A DNA stretch of 48,157 nt from positions 1 to 48,157 of the forward strand of contig JAFSKE010000020.1 in assembly GCA_017449135.1 (NCBI GenBank). The letters run 5' to 3'. Below, piece by piece: positions 33,839 through 43,387 of this stretch. This stretch comes from Synergistaceae bacterium (GTDB lineage: Bacteria; Synergistota; Synergistia; Synergistales; Aminobacteriaceae). Both the position numbers and the translations under genes were made by a program. Within the stretch, counting starts at the first letter, position 1; every line of letters begins with the position of its first letter. The notes beneath the pieces were generated by a model. The model did no database searches, was not told where the DNA came from, and saw only the letters and a list, made by a program, of their open reading frames with translations.

Positions 33839-33858
33839 ATATTTTATGGAAAGTAATG

Positions 33859-34884
33859 TTATTTGAATGTGTAGCGTGTCAAATATTTCTTTTCCTCGCC
33901 TTGTCTTAAAACCGCTGAAGGATATTCGGAATGATGTATGCTGTCAGGGAAAAACTGCGTCTCAAGTGCTAAACCGCTTCTTTTAGTGTAGACTTCACCA
34001 TTTTTACCCGTCTGATCGTCAAGCATGTTTCCGGCATAAAATTGTATTCCCGGCATTGTTGTAGACATTTTCATACAAATTCCCGTTACCGGTGAAACAA
34101 CTTCAACAACATCAAAATTAATATCTCCGTTTCCGTTTAAGACATAATTATGATCGTAACCGCCTCCGAGTTTTATTTGCTTATTGTCGGCTCGAATGTC
34201 CTTTCCAATTTCCTTTCCTGCCCTGAAATCAAACGGAGTCCCCTCAACATTGCTGGGAGTTCCGATCGGCAAAAGTTTTTCGTCAACTTCCAAATATTTA
34301 TCAGCGTCAATCTTCAAAATGTGATTTTCAATATTTGCTCCGTTGCTGCCATTGAGGTTGAAATAACTGTGATTTGTAGGGTTGCACAAAGTATCTTCGT
34401 CGGATTTTGCTTTATAAGTCGTCAGAATTTCATTGTTATCTGTTACTTCATATGTAACGCTCAAATCAAGATTTCCAGGATAACCCTGATCCCCTGAAGG
34501 ACTGTTTAACGAAAATGTAATCTTTCGGCCGTCATCTGAAACTCCGTCTGTATTCCAGATTCTTTTATCGTAACCGTGAATGCCTCCGTGTAAACTATTA
34601 GTGCCTTCGTTGCTTTCAAGATTGTAAGTTTTGCCGTTCAATGAAAAACTTGAATTTCCGATTCTGTTTCCGACTCTTCCGACAACAGCACCGAAATAAT
34701 TTTTTGAGCTTTCATACTGTCCTACAGAATCATAGCCCAGCAAAATGTCAGTTCCCTTGAAACATAAATTTACCCACGAAGCCCCGAAGTCAGTTACATC
34801 AAGCTGAATGTTTCCGGCTTTAAGAGTATACAAAAATGCCTCGCTGCCAGATAAAATTTTCCCGAAATTTTTACGATTTTCCAT
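33859..34884 (-). CDS. galM: Aldose 1-epimerase (mutarotase)
   Basis: The protein (341 residues) interconverts the anomers of a sugar such as galactose, glucose or xylose. Start ATG 34884 lies one base after the stop of the isomerase gene and gives a family-length product; a longer frame from 34962 would overlap that gene by 77 bases. Motifs seen are VVGRVGNRIGNSSF, NEGTNSLHGGIHGYDKRIW (His for sugar binding), NPTNHSYFNLNG (general acid His), GGGYDHNYVL and QFYAGNML, with a late GLALETQFFPDSIHH carrying the catalytic Glu. As last gene of the sugar operon it speeds entry of the imported sugar into isomerisation. Confidence 0.9.
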   Translation of the reverse strand: MENRKNFGKILSGSEAFLYTLKAGNIQLDVTDFGASWVNLCFKGTDILLGYDSVGQYESSKNYFGAVVGRVGNRIGNSSFSLNGKTYNLESNEGTNSLHGGIHGYDKRIWNTDGVSDDGRKITFSLNSPSGDQGYPGNLDLSVTYEVTDNNEILTTYKAKSDEDTLCNPTNHSYFNLNGSNGANIENHILKIDADKYLEVDEKLLPIGTPSNVEGTPFDFRAGKEIGKDIRADNKQIKLGGGYDHNYVLNGNGDINFDVVEVVSPVTGICMKMSTTMPGIQFYAGNMLDDQTGKNGEVYTKRSGLALETQFFPDSIHHSEYPSAVLRQGEEKKYLTRYTFK

Positions 34885-34885
34885 T

Positions 34886-36439
34886 TTAGAGCGTTCCCCA
34901 AGGATTTTCAGATTCGTAAAGGCTTCCCGCAGGTTTGTTGTGTCCGATTGACTTAGGATCAAGCCCGATGAATTTCAAAGCGTCAAACAAAACTTTTCCA
35001 TAATGTCCGAACATTACAGCACCGTGATGAGGATAATTATTTTCGATTAACTCATAACGATAGAAGCGTCCCATTTCCTTAATCGCAAAGACTCCGATCG
35101 AACCGAATGAACGTGTTGCAACGGGCAAGACTTCCCCTTCAGCAATATATGCACGAAGCTGTGTATCGGCCTTTGATTGAACCCTGTAGAAAGTAATTTC
35201 GCCGGGCTGAATGTCGCCTTCCATTGTTCCGTCGCACCATTCTTGAGGGTGAGTGTTCGCCATAATCTGCTGATAACCAATGTGAGGCTGAATAAGTTTC
35301 ATTGAGCAAGTATTTCCGCAGTGGAAGCCCATGAAAACATCTGTATTTTTGTAATTGTAAGGGAATTTTCCTTTAATGCTTTCTTCGTACATGTCTTTAG
35401 GAACGGAATTGTTGATGTCAAGCAAAGTTGTAGCCTGTCCGCTGACACACCAGCCGATGTATTCGCTCAAAGCTCCGTAAATGTCAACTTCACATGAAAC
35501 GGGAATCCCTCGTCCTGTAAGTCTGCTGTTTACGTAGCATGGTACGAATCTGAACATATCTTCAAATGCCGGCCAGCATTTTGTAGCAAGTGCAACATAT
35601 TTTCTGTAGCCTTTGTTAGCATCAATCCAATCAAGCAACGTAGCCTCATAAGCTGCGAATTTGTCAAGCATGGCCGATTGTTTTTCTGAGATTGAAGAAG
35701 TCATGTGTAATTCCTTCATCATGTCAGCTTTGATTTCAGCGATTCGGGCGTTTTGTTTTTTGACTGTTTCAGGATCAAGATCAAAATTTTCGGGGTGATA
35801 ATGTTTTTCGTAGGCCTCGAATAAATCTAATTCCGACTCTTCTTCGATTTCAACGTTGAGATTATATAACTGACGGATAGGAGCGTTGCAGGCAAGGAAA
35901 TTTTGAGGTCTGGGGCCAAAGGTTATAAGTTTCAAATGATCCAAACCGTATTTCACACGTGCAATCGGAATAAAATCGTGAATGTTATCTGCAACACCTT
36001 CAGCATCTCTGACGGGATTTTCGGGAATCCATGCTTTTGTATTTCGGAGTGCCAGGTTATATGAAGCGTTCAACATTCCGCAGTAAGCATCGCCACGTCC
36101 CTGAATGCCTAAACTGTTTTGTGATTCTTCGGCAGCAGCACTGAACATTACGGGGCCGTCAAAATGTTTTGCGAGCAGACTTTCAGCGATTTCAGGGCCG
36201 AAATTTCCAAGATAGACGCAAAGAGCATTACAGCCGTTTTTGTTGACATCTTCGAGGGCGTTTACCATGTCGATTTCGCTTTCAACGATTGTAATCGGGC
36301 ATTCGTAAATTCCTTCGCTGCCGTATTTTTTGACATATGCTTCAACAACTGCTTTCCTTCTGTTCACTGCAAGAGGTGCGGGGAAACAATCACGTGAAAC
36401 AGCTACAACTCCGATTTTAATTTCGGGAATGTTACTCAT
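34886..36439 (-). CDS. L-fucose isomerase-family sugar isomerase
   Basis: The 517-residue enzyme belongs to the L-fucose/arabinose isomerase superfamily, converting an aldose to a ketose with a divalent metal. It has the N-terminal GVVAVSRDCFPAPLAVNRR, a middle VKYGLDHLKLITFGPRP, then CEVDIYGALSEY and MGFHCGNTC. It is shorter than E. coli FucI (about 590 residues) and diverges from it, so the substrate is unsettled. Linked genes encode a xylulokinase-like kinase and a multi-sugar importer, and there is no xylA, so this may be the isomerase feeding the kinase. L-fucose, D-arabinose, L-arabinose and D-xylose are all candidates. It lies 18 bases after the kinase gene. Confidence 0.75.
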   Translation of the reverse strand: MSNIPEIKIGVVAVSRDCFPAPLAVNRRKAVVEAYVKKYGSEGIYECPITIVESEIDMVNALEDVNKNGCNALCVYLGNFGPEIAESLLAKHFDGPVMFSAAAEESQNSLGIQGRGDAYCGMLNASYNLALRNTKAWIPENPVRDAEGVADNIHDFIPIARVKYGLDHLKLITFGPRPQNFLACNAPIRQLYNLNVEIEEESELDLFEAYEKHYHPENFDLDPETVKKQNARIAEIKADMMKELHMTSSISEKQSAMLDKFAAYEATLLDWIDANKGYRKYVALATKCWPAFEDMFRFVPCYVNSRLTGRGIPVSCEVDIYGALSEYIGWCVSGQATTLLDINNSVPKDMYEESIKGKFPYNYKNTDVFMGFHCGNTCSMKLIQPHIGYQQIMANTHPQEWCDGTMEGDIQPGEITFYRVQSKADTQLRAYIAEGEVLPVATRSFGSIGVFAIKEMGRFYRYELIENNYPHHGAVMFGHYGKVLFDALKFIGLDPKSIGHNKPAGSLYESENPWGTL

Positions 36440-36457
36440 AAAATTTTTCCTCCTAAT

Positions 36458-37939
36458 CTAATCAACTGCTAAATTTTGAAAAGTTGTTTTTAACGTAGGA
36501 TATAAAGTTTTGAATTTCTGATATTTTTTCTCATAACGTTCTGCGATTTCGGGATTCGGTTTTACGGTGTCGGTGATTTTAACGATTTTTGAGACTGCAT
36601 CTTCGACACTCAAAAAAGCTCCGTCAGCCACAGCCGCAAGAATTACTCCGCCAAGTCCGGGCCCTTGTTCGGTTTCAGGGATAGTTAATTCAATGTTGAG
36701 GATATTTGCGACAATTTTTTTCCATAAGGGGCTTTTCGCTCCTCCTCCGCAGATCATGGATTTTTCGATTTTAATTCCGAGTTTTTTAGCGACCTCGAAA
36801 CTATCACGAATTGCAAAAGCTACTCCCTCTAAAATTGACTGTGTAATGTCTGCTCTTGTAGAATCCATTGAAAGACCGATAAAACAGCCTCGTGCATTAG
36901 GGTTATTATGAGGGGATCTCTCGCCCATTAAATACGGAAGGAAATAAATATGATTATTGCCTAACATTTCGTCTTTAATCGGCGACTGTTCAGCGGAATA
37001 ATCTTTAGTGCGTAAAATTTCCTCGAACCACCATTTATTACACGAAGCAGCCGAAAGCATACAGCCCATTAAGTGCCAGCCTCCGTCAGCATGAGCAAAT
37101 GAATGCAAAGCGTTTTCGGAATCCACCATAAATTTATCGTTTGAAATAAAAATTGTTCCCGAAGTTCCAAGCGAAATATTACATGCTAAATTTCCGACAA
37201 TTCCCGTTCCTATTGCTGCTGCTGCGTTGTCTCCTGCACCTGCTGCGACTTTTACATTCTCGGGAAATCCGAACATCTCGGAATATTTTTTCGTCAATGT
37301 TCCTACACATTCGTAACTTTCGTAAAGTTTGGGGAGCTGATTTATTGAAATTCCGCAGATACTTATCATTTCATCGCTCCATTTTTTATTCTTTACGTCA
37401 AGCAGAAGCATTCCCGAAGCGTCCGAATAATCAGTGCAGTGAACTCCCGTGAGCATGTAATTAATATAATCTTTGGGGAGCATGATTTTCTTGATTTTTG
37501 CGAAAAGTTCGGGCTCATGTTTTTTGACCCATAAAATTTTAGGAGCCGTGAAACCTGCAAAAGCTATATTTCCCGTGTATTCCGTTAATTTGTCAGTTCC
37601 GATTACGTTATTGAGATATTCAGTTTCTTCCTGAGTTCTGCCGTCATTCCAAAGAATTGCAGGACGCAAAACCTTGTCATTCTCATCAAGAATAACAAGG
37701 CCGTGCATCTGTCCGCCTGCTCCGATTCCCGAAACTTTGGATTTATCGATGTCTTTCGTGAGGGTTTTCATTCCCTTTTCGACAGCTTTTAACCAGTCTT
37801 CGGGATTTTGCTCAGACCAGCCGGGTTTTGGAAAAGAAATCGGATACTCTTCGGAGACTGTGTTAAGAATGTTTCCTTTTTCGTCAGCAAGTAAAAGTTT
37901 TACCGCTGAAGTTCCTAAATCAATTCCAATATAAAACAT
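36458..37939 (-). CDS. xylB: Xylulokinase-like FGGY carbohydrate kinase
   Basis: The 493-residue kinase phosphorylates a ketose with ATP. The ATP site YIGIDLGTSAVKLLL is at the start. GIGAGGQMHGLVILDE and RPAILWNDGRT match the XylB group, as do GAGDNAAAAIGTGIV, ISLGTSGT and the C-terminal MICGGGAKSPLWKKIVANIL. The substrate Asp lies in AAGAGDN. XylB-type kinases usually take D-xylulose, but close relatives accept ribulose or fuculose. Because the isomerase next to it is FucI-like rather than XylA, the exact ketose is uncertain. It sits between permease and isomerase genes in the minus-strand operon. Confidence 0.87.
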   Translation of the reverse strand: MFYIGIDLGTSAVKLLLADEKGNILNTVSEEYPISFPKPGWSEQNPEDWLKAVEKGMKTLTKDIDKSKVSGIGAGGQMHGLVILDENDKVLRPAILWNDGRTQEETEYLNNVIGTDKLTEYTGNIAFAGFTAPKILWVKKHEPELFAKIKKIMLPKDYINYMLTGVHCTDYSDASGMLLLDVKNKKWSDEMISICGISINQLPKLYESYECVGTLTKKYSEMFGFPENVKVAAGAGDNAAAAIGTGIVGNLACNISLGTSGTIFISNDKFMVDSENALHSFAHADGGWHLMGCMLSAASCNKWWFEEILRTKDYSAEQSPIKDEMLGNNHIYFLPYLMGERSPHNNPNARGCFIGLSMDSTRADITQSILEGVAFAIRDSFEVAKKLGIKIEKSMICGGGAKSPLWKKIVANILNIELTIPETEQGPGLGGVILAAVADGAFLSVEDAVSKIVKITDTVKPNPEIAERYEKKYQKFKTLYPTLKTTFQNLAVD

Positions 37940-37943
37940 GATT

Positions 37944-39083
37944 CTATGATTTTCCTGTCTTGTGATTTGATACTACATCAAAAATTACTGCCGTTAAAAG
38001 AACTGCACCTTTTACGACATACTGCCACTGATCGGGGAGGCCGTAAATTGACATTCCCTGATTGATTACGCCCAAGAGAATTGCTCCGATCATAACACCG
38101 CCGATATTTCCGGAACCGCCGTAAGCACTTGCACCGCCGATAAAACATGAAGCTATAGCGTCCATTTCGTAGGAATTTCCCATGTTTCCGTCAACAGCTC
38201 CGATTCTTGCACTAACTAAGAGTCCTGCGAAGCCTGCCAACACACTCATTAAAAGATATGCCCAGAAATAAACTTTTCGGGGGTCGATTCCTGATAATTT
38301 CGTAGCTTTTTCATTCCCTCCGACTGCGTAGAAATATCGTCCGAATGCCGTATACTGCGTTAAAAATCCGAAAATCAAAACGATTCCCAAGATCCATAAA
38401 AGCATTACCGGGATTCCCTGATACTGTGAAAGTTTGTAACCGTAGAAAACAATCAAAGCGTCAATAATTGCAATTTTAATCATACTGCCTTTTGACATTC
38501 CGCCGTTTTTACGTTTGTTGTAAACGAAAATCAACGTAATTAAAACTGCAAGAACTATTCCTGTTATCAATGCCGAAGTGCAGTGCCGTCTTACGTCAAA
38601 ACCGGGAATTTGAATGTATGACGTAAATAAATTCAAATATGATTCGTCCTGAATGCTTACTGTCTGAGAATCTAAGACTGCTCTTGCGATTCCTCTGTAC
38701 AAAAACATTCCTGCAAGTGTGCAGATAAACGGTGGAATATGAACACGACCGATTAAAAATCCCTGACAGATTCCTATTATTAAAGCAATTACGAGAGCGA
38801 CAAGAATCGCCATTCCCATACTTCCGCCATGAGCCATAACCTGACCAGCCGAAGCAGCCGAAAGACATAACGTAGAACCGACTGAAAGGTCAACGTTTCC
38901 GCCCGTAAGAATACACAAAAGCATTCCGCAGGCCATGACAAGAACATAAGCATTTTGAAGAAGAAGGTTTGAGATATTTTGAGCCAAGAGCATTCTTCCG
39001 CCGGTTAAAACTGAGAAGAATACAAAGACAACAAAAAGTGCCAAAACCATTGTGTATTTTTTTATAAATGTTGAAACTTTCAT
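37944..39083 (-). CDS. mmsB: Multiple monosaccharide ABC transporter permease
   Basis: The 379-residue inner-membrane permease has 9-10 helices. Its N-terminal run FIKKYTMVLALFVVFVFFSVLTGG, NISNLLLQNAYVLVMACGML and the LTGGNVDLSVGS motif are typical of the GguB/XylH group of sugar permeases, as are IPPFICTLAGMFLYRGIARAVL and GGNEKATKLSGI. It forms the channel for sugar imported by ChvE-like binding protein and the duplicated ATPase upstream. It begins 12 bases after the ATPase gene. Confidence 0.9.
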   Translation of the reverse strand: MKVSTFIKKYTMVLALFVVFVFFSVLTGGRMLLAQNISNLLLQNAYVLVMACGMLLCILTGGNVDLSVGSTLCLSAASAGQVMAHGGSMGMAILVALVIALIIGICQGFLIGRVHIPPFICTLAGMFLYRGIARAVLDSQTVSIQDESYLNLFTSYIQIPGFDVRRHCTSALITGIVLAVLITLIFVYNKRKNGGMSKGSMIKIAIIDALIVFYGYKLSQYQGIPVMLLWILGIVLIFGFLTQYTAFGRYFYAVGGNEKATKLSGIDPRKVYFWAYLLMSVLAGFAGLLVSARIGAVDGNMGNSYEMDAIASCFIGGASAYGGSGNIGGVMIGAILLGVINQGMSIYGLPDQWQYVVKGAVLLTAVIFDVVSNHKTGKS

Positions 39084-39095
39084 TTTGTGTACTCC

Positions 39096-40637
39096 TTATT
39101 CTTTATCCGATTTTAGAATAATACTCATGATTTTTTCCTGAGTAGCGTCTTTTGTTTCAAGTTCGCCGACCATTCTGCCCTCATTCATGACGTAAATTCT
39201 GTCGCTCATTCCCAAAAGTTCGGGAAGTTCCGACGAAATCATGACTACTGCTTTACCTTGAGTAACCATTTCGTTAATTATGCAGTAAATTTCATATTTA
39301 GCACCTACGTCAATTCCTCGTGAGGGTTCATCAAGAATTAAAACATCAGGATCGGCAAATAACCATTTCGACAAAAGAACTTTCTGCTGATTACCGCCCG
39401 AAAGATTTCCAACATCTTGGCTAATCGAGGGAGTTTTTGTCCTCATGGCTTTGACATATTCTTCAGCAACTTCTTTTTCTTTATTTTCATTTACGACATT
39501 ACAAAAGCCCGTTACTTTTTCAAGCCGTGCCATTGTAGTGTTTCGTGCGATAGTGTCCGAAAGAACAAGGCCGTTTGTTTTTCTGTCTTCAGTAACGTAT
39601 GCAAGACCGTGCCGGATAGAGTCTCTCTCATTTTTCAGATGAACTTCTTTGCCGTTGATAAATTCTTTGCCTGAAATTTTGCTTCCGTAGCTTTTCCCGA
39701 ATAATGACATTGCAAGTTCGGTTCTTCCTGCTCCCTGAAGTCCCGAGAAACCTACGACCTCGCCACGCCTTACTTTGAATGAAACATTTTTAACAACGCA
39801 TTTGTCAGTGTAGATAGGGTGATAAACTGTCCAGTCTTTAGCCTCAAATAAAACCTCATCGCTGATATTATGCTCACGTTCGGGGTATCGGCTTGTAAGT
39901 TCACGGCCTACCATGCCTCTAATAATTCGTTCTTCGTTGATTTTGTGATCCGAATTATCAAGAGTTTCAATCGTTGAACCGTCCCTTATGACTGTTATAC
40001 GATCCGAAACGTAAGCGACTTCATTTAATTTATGAGTGATAATTATTGCGGTGAGTCCTTGTTTTTTGAAATCAAGAAGCATGTCGAGGAGCATTTTTGA
40101 ATCTTCTTCATTAAGGGAAGAAGTAGGCTCGTCGAGGATAAGGAGTTTTACATTCTTCGACAAAGCCTTTGCAATTTCCACTAACTGCTGCTTACCTGTT
40201 CCAATGTCCTTAATTAAAACATCGGGCGTTTCTTTGAGGCCGACTTTTTTCATTTCTTCGCCGGCAGCACGATAAGTTTCTGTCCAGTCAATATACCCTA
40301 AAGCTGTTTTTCTTTCGTTGCCTAAAAACATATTTTCAGCGATCGTCAATTCCGGAATTAATGCAAGTTCCTGATGAATTATGACAATGCCGAGTTTTTC
40401 ACTGTCATGAATGTTACGAAATTCGCATTTTTGTCCGTTGTAGATAATATCGCCTGTATATTGGCCGAAAGGAATTGTTCCTGACAATACATTCATCAGA
40501 GTTGATTTACCCGCACCGTTTTCACCTACAAGGGAATGAATTTCGCCGTGCTTGACTTGAAGGTTTACATTATCCAGTGCCTTAACACCGGGGTATTCCT
40601 TCGTGATGTTTTTCATTTCGAGAATGTAGTCATTCAC
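39096..40637 (-). CDS. mmsA: Multiple monosaccharide ABC transporter ATPase (two ATP-binding domains)
   Basis: The 513-residue protein carries two ABC domains in tandem. The first has Walker [10 protein letters not shown], signature [10 protein letters not shown] and Walker [12 protein letters not shown]. The second has GLQGAGRTE in place of a classical Walker A, then [11 protein letters not shown] and [17 protein letters not shown]. This asymmetric pair is the rule in XylG/GguA/RbsA-type ATPases. It follows the binding-protein gene by 27 bases and precedes the permease. Confidence 0.93.
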   Translation of the reverse strand: MNDYILEMKNITKEYPGVKALDNVNLQVKHGEIHSLVGENGAGKSTLMNVLSGTIPFGQYTGDIIYNGQKCEFRNIHDSEKLGIVIIHQELALIPELTIAENMFLGNERKTALGYIDWTETYRAAGEEMKKVGLKETPDVLIKDIGTGKQQLVEIAKALSKNVKLLILDEPTSSLNEEDSKMLLDMLLDFKKQGLTAIIITHKLNEVAYVSDRITVIRDGSTIETLDNSDHKINEERIIRGMVGRELTSRYPEREHNISDEVLFEAKDWTVYHPIYTDKCVVKNVSFKVRRGEVVGFSGLQGAGRTELAMSLFGKSYGSKISGKEFINGKEVHLKNERDSIRHGLAYVTEDRKTNGLVLSDTIARNTTMARLEKVTGFCNVVNENKEKEVAEEYVKAMRTKTPSISQDVGNLSGGNQQKVLLSKWLFADPDVLILDEPSRGIDVGAKYEIYCIINEMVTQGKAVVMISSELPELLGMSDRIYVMNEGRMVGELETKDATQEKIMSIILKSDKE

Positions 40638-40664
40638 TTTTATATTCTCCTGTTTTCGTGTTTA

Positions 40665-41771
40665 TTATTTGGCTTTCGGGTATTTTCCGTCCATGTAATA
40701 ATAACCTGTGTCAACAAGTTCTTTCTGTAAATTCTCCTGTGTAACGATTAACGGAGTAAGCAAATATGATTTAACAAAGCCTTTTCCGTTGTTGTATGAT
40801 TCAGTGTCGAAAGCACATGCAAAATCCCATTTTGAATCTTTAATCAGTTCTTCGCCGGGTTCTTTTCCGTCCATGATTGCGACACCGAGATCCAGTGTAA
40901 CGACTGCTTCATTTGCAACGGCTTTGTAAACTGTCATTGTCTGTTTTCCGTCAATGATATTAGCAAGGTTTGCAACGTCTCCGTCCTGTCCGGTAATGAT
41001 AACTTTGTTGTCGCCTGCGTAGTCGTCAGTGATTGCCTTTGTAACGCCGAGAGCTGTTGAGTCATTGTTGCAGAGTGCGATGTCAAGGACTCTTCCGTCA
41101 GCGTAATGTGAAGCTAAAATGTTCTGCATTCTTTCAAGTGCTACAGCCGAATCCCAAGCCTTTGTTGCGACCTGCTGAAATTCCGTCTGGCCTGAAGGAA
41201 CAACTAAAATTCCCTTGTCAATGTAGGGTTTCAAAGTATCGAAAGCTCCTGCGAAAAACACGGGGGCGTTGTTGTCGGCGGGATCACCGGCGGTAAATTC
41301 GATGTTGAAAGTTTTTCCGTCAGCGTTGTCAAGATCGAACATTTTTTTGATAAATTCTCCCTGAAGGACTCCGACTTTGTAGTTATCGAATGAGACATAA
41401 TAACGAACGGCTTTTGTGTTCATTATTAGACGGTCATAAGCGATAACCGGGATTTCGTCTTCAGCGTCCTGTAAAACCTGAGTTAATGCAAGTCCGTTGA
41501 TTGGGGCGATAACGAGAAGGTCAACATTGTTTGCAATTAATCCCTCAATGTCTTTAACCTGCTGATCAATTTTGTTGTCGGAATATCTGATATTGACATC
41601 ATAACCGCGGCTTTCAAACTGCTGTTTGAGATATTCGCCATCACGATTCCAACGTTCCAATGACTTTGTAGGCATAACGATTCCTACCGTCTTAGCAAAA
41701 CCGATACCCGTCATCAATAAACAGGCAACAAATGTTACAGCAAACATAAATACAAATTTTTTAGATTTCAT
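40665..41771 (-). CDS. chvE: Multiple monosaccharide ABC transporter solute-binding protein (ChvE-like)
   Basis: The 368-residue exported protein has a signal peptide (MKSKKFVFMFAVTFVACLLMTGIGFA) and a type I periplasmic binding fold. Features are VGIVMPTKSLERWNRDGEYLKQQF, YDVNIRYSDNKIDQQVKDIEGLI, LLVIAPINGLALTQVL and IPVIAYDRLI. A late NNDSTALGVTKAI and IITGQDGDVANL follow. These are characteristic of ChvE, which binds L-arabinose, D-xylose, D-glucose and D-galactose. It is the first gene of a six-gene operon (binding protein, ATPase, permease, kinase, isomerase, epimerase). Confidence 0.9.
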   Translation of the reverse strand: MKSKKFVFMFAVTFVACLLMTGIGFAKTVGIVMPTKSLERWNRDGEYLKQQFESRGYDVNIRYSDNKIDQQVKDIEGLIANNVDLLVIAPINGLALTQVLQDAEDEIPVIAYDRLIMNTKAVRYYVSFDNYKVGVLQGEFIKKMFDLDNADGKTFNIEFTAGDPADNNAPVFFAGAFDTLKPYIDKGILVVPSGQTEFQQVATKAWDSAVALERMQNILASHYADGRVLDIALCNNDSTALGVTKAITDDYAGDNKVIITGQDGDVANLANIIDGKQTMTVYKAVANEAVVTLDLGVAIMDGKEPGEELIKDSKWDFACAFDTESYNNGKGFVKSYLLTPLIVTQENLQKELVDTGYYYMDGKYPKAK

Positions 41772-41813
41772 TGTATTTATACCTTCCTTTCAAAAAATAA
41801 TGTTGATGTGCCT

Positions 41814-41841
41814 AAAATATCACAATAAAACAAGATTTCAA
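41814..41841 (-). promoter_or_regulatory. Promoter of the monosaccharide operon
   Basis: Read on the minus strand: TTGAAA (41841-41836), 16 bases, TATTTT (41819-41814), about 45 bases before the chvE start. Confidence 0.5.
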
Positions 41842-41894
41842 TATGTAGTTTTACTGGCAAAAATTTATGCAGGCGTTTTAGAAAATTTTGTCAG

Positions 41895-41925
41895 TTGTCA
41901 AAAATTAAAAAATATGTGATATAAT
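41895..41925 (+). promoter_or_regulatory. Promoter of the membrane-pair and amidohydrolase operon
   Basis: TTGTCA at 41895-41900 and TATAAT at 41920-41925 with TG one base before the -10. The 19-base spacer is long, so the extended -10 (TGATATAAT) probably carries most activity. An AAGGAGG site and start codon follow at 41961. Confidence 0.65.
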
Positions 41926-41960
41926 AACTAAAACAAATATTCAGTAAGGAGGACTTATTC

Positions 41961-42683
41961 ATGGATTATCTACAGATTTCTAACCAACCTATAATATGGC
42001 TGTTATGCGGTGTAACGGTTTTAATTGCTGCATTGCAGGCGTATTTCTTCATTCGCTTAGCACGGAAGACTTCAGCTTCAGTTTCCCTCGATCCTGCCAT
42101 ACCGAAAAAGGCGTTCAGAATCGGTTTAATTACCGCAATAGGCCCTGCACTTGGTGTATTTATCGTAATGGTGGGATTAATGGCGGCGATCGGCAGTCCG
42201 ATGAGCTGGTTACGTCTTTCAATAATCGGAGCTGCTGCAACGGAACTCGCTGCTGCAACAAACGGTGCTACTGCGGCCGGTGTTACTTTCGGAGGCGAAG
42301 GCTACACGTTGATGATACTTGCTGTGTCATGGTTCGCAATGGCATTAAACGGAGCTGGCTGGCTTGTTTCAACCGGACTTTTTACACCATTACTTGAAGA
42401 TCTTAGAGCTAAGGTTTCCGGCGGCGATATTAAATGGCTTGGCGTGATGTCTGCGGCCTGTTCAATAGGTATCTTCGGTTACCTCAACGCAAACTCGATG
42501 ATTGCAAAAGGACCTCATATTAACATGGGTGTAACGAGTGCGGTTTTAGGAGGAGCTATAGGAATGATGCTGCTTGGAAAATTTGTTGTTCCTAAATATC
42601 CGAGACTGGCGGAATATTCGCTCGGTATCGCAATGATAATCGGTATTCTTGCCGGTATAATTCACGACACAATCGCTGTCTGA
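41961..42683 (+). CDS. DUF5058-type membrane protein
   Basis: The 240-residue protein has about six membrane helices and resembles DUF5058. Features are an N-terminal QPIIWLLCGVTVLIAALQAYFFIRLARK helix, IGLITAIGPALGVFIVMVGLMAAIGSPMSWLRLSIIGAAATELAAA and a late YPRLAEYSLGIAMIIGILAGI. Transport is the likely role, but no substrate is established for the family. It is the first gene of a three-gene operon with another membrane protein (23 bases on) and an M20 amidohydrolase, so the pair may import the amidohydrolase's substrate. An AAGGAGG site precedes the ATG. Confidence 0.75.
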   Translation: MDYLQISNQPIIWLLCGVTVLIAALQAYFFIRLARKTSASVSLDPAIPKKAFRIGLITAIGPALGVFIVMVGLMAAIGSPMSWLRLSIIGAAATELAAATNGATAAGVTFGGEGYTLMILAVSWFAMALNGAGWLVSTGLFTPLLEDLRAKVSGGDIKWLGVMSAACSIGIFGYLNANSMIAKGPHINMGVTSAVLGGAIGMMLLGKFVVPKYPRLAEYSLGIAMIIGILAGIIHDTIAV

Positions 42684-42706
42684 GAATTTGAGAGGAGGTA
42701 TTTACA

Positions 42707-43375
42707 ATGAACGAAAAACAGGCTATGGATTCCTGGAAAAAATCATGTATCAAAATCGGTACGCCTACAAACCTTTTGGCGGCGGCAACTGCGTTTATAC
42801 CTGTCATTTATCTTTGCGTAACATATGACTGCTGGCCGAGTTTCTCTCTTGTGTTTCAAGCATGGTTATTGACAGTAATAAGTTTCGGAGCATTTTATAT
42901 TGTTGAACCTCTTTCTTATTATGCTTCGCTCGGAATGTCAGGAACATATTTAAGTTTCTTGTCAGGAAATATCGGAAATATGCGAGTTCCCTGTGCTGCA
43001 TTAGCACTTGATGTTACTGACAGCCAGCCCGGAACTATACAGGCTGAAGTTGTCTCAACTATGGCAATATGCGGTTCTATCGTAACAAATTTGATTGCTA
43101 CAACGTTAGCGGCATTCATAGGAACTGCGATTGTCTCTGTTCTTCCCGTAATGATAAAAACAGGATTGCAGACGTATGCTTCGGCAGCAATTTTCGGGGC
43201 TACGTTTGGAAACTTTGCATTGAAACAGCCTAAACTTGCTATCTTCGGTCTTGGTATTCCGTTAATATGCAAAGTTATGCAGAGCTACGTCGGGATTCAG
43301 GCATGGCTAATCATTGTATTGTCTGTATTCGGTACTGTCGGAATTGCACGCTTATTCTACAGGAAAGACGCATAG
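42707..43375 (+). CDS. Membrane protein partner of the DUF5058-type protein
   Basis: I do not recognise a named family for this 222-residue protein. It has five to six hydrophobic helices, a glycine-rich SGTYLSFLSGNIGNMRVPCAA loop between helices, and a late GATFGNFALKQPKLAIFG segment. The loop could line a substrate site. It lies between the DUF5058-type gene and the amidohydrolase gene, 12 bases from the latter. The two membrane proteins probably form one transporter, with similar size and helix number. A GGAGG site precedes the ATG. Confidence 0.65.
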   Translation: MNEKQAMDSWKKSCIKIGTPTNLLAAATAFIPVIYLCVTYDCWPSFSLVFQAWLLTVISFGAFYIVEPLSYYASLGMSGTYLSFLSGNIGNMRVPCAALALDVTDSQPGTIQAEVVSTMAICGSIVTNLIATTLAAFIGTAIVSVLPVMIKTGLQTYASAAIFGATFGNFALKQPKLAIFGLGIPLICKVMQSYVGIQAWLIIVLSVFGTVGIARLFYRKDA

Positions 43376-43387
43376 GAGGCTGAAAAA

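Noticed and set aside
34885-34962. Longer N-terminus for galM
   Set aside because: It would overlap the isomerase gene by 77 bases and adds residues not seen in mutarotases; ATG 34884 fits the family length.
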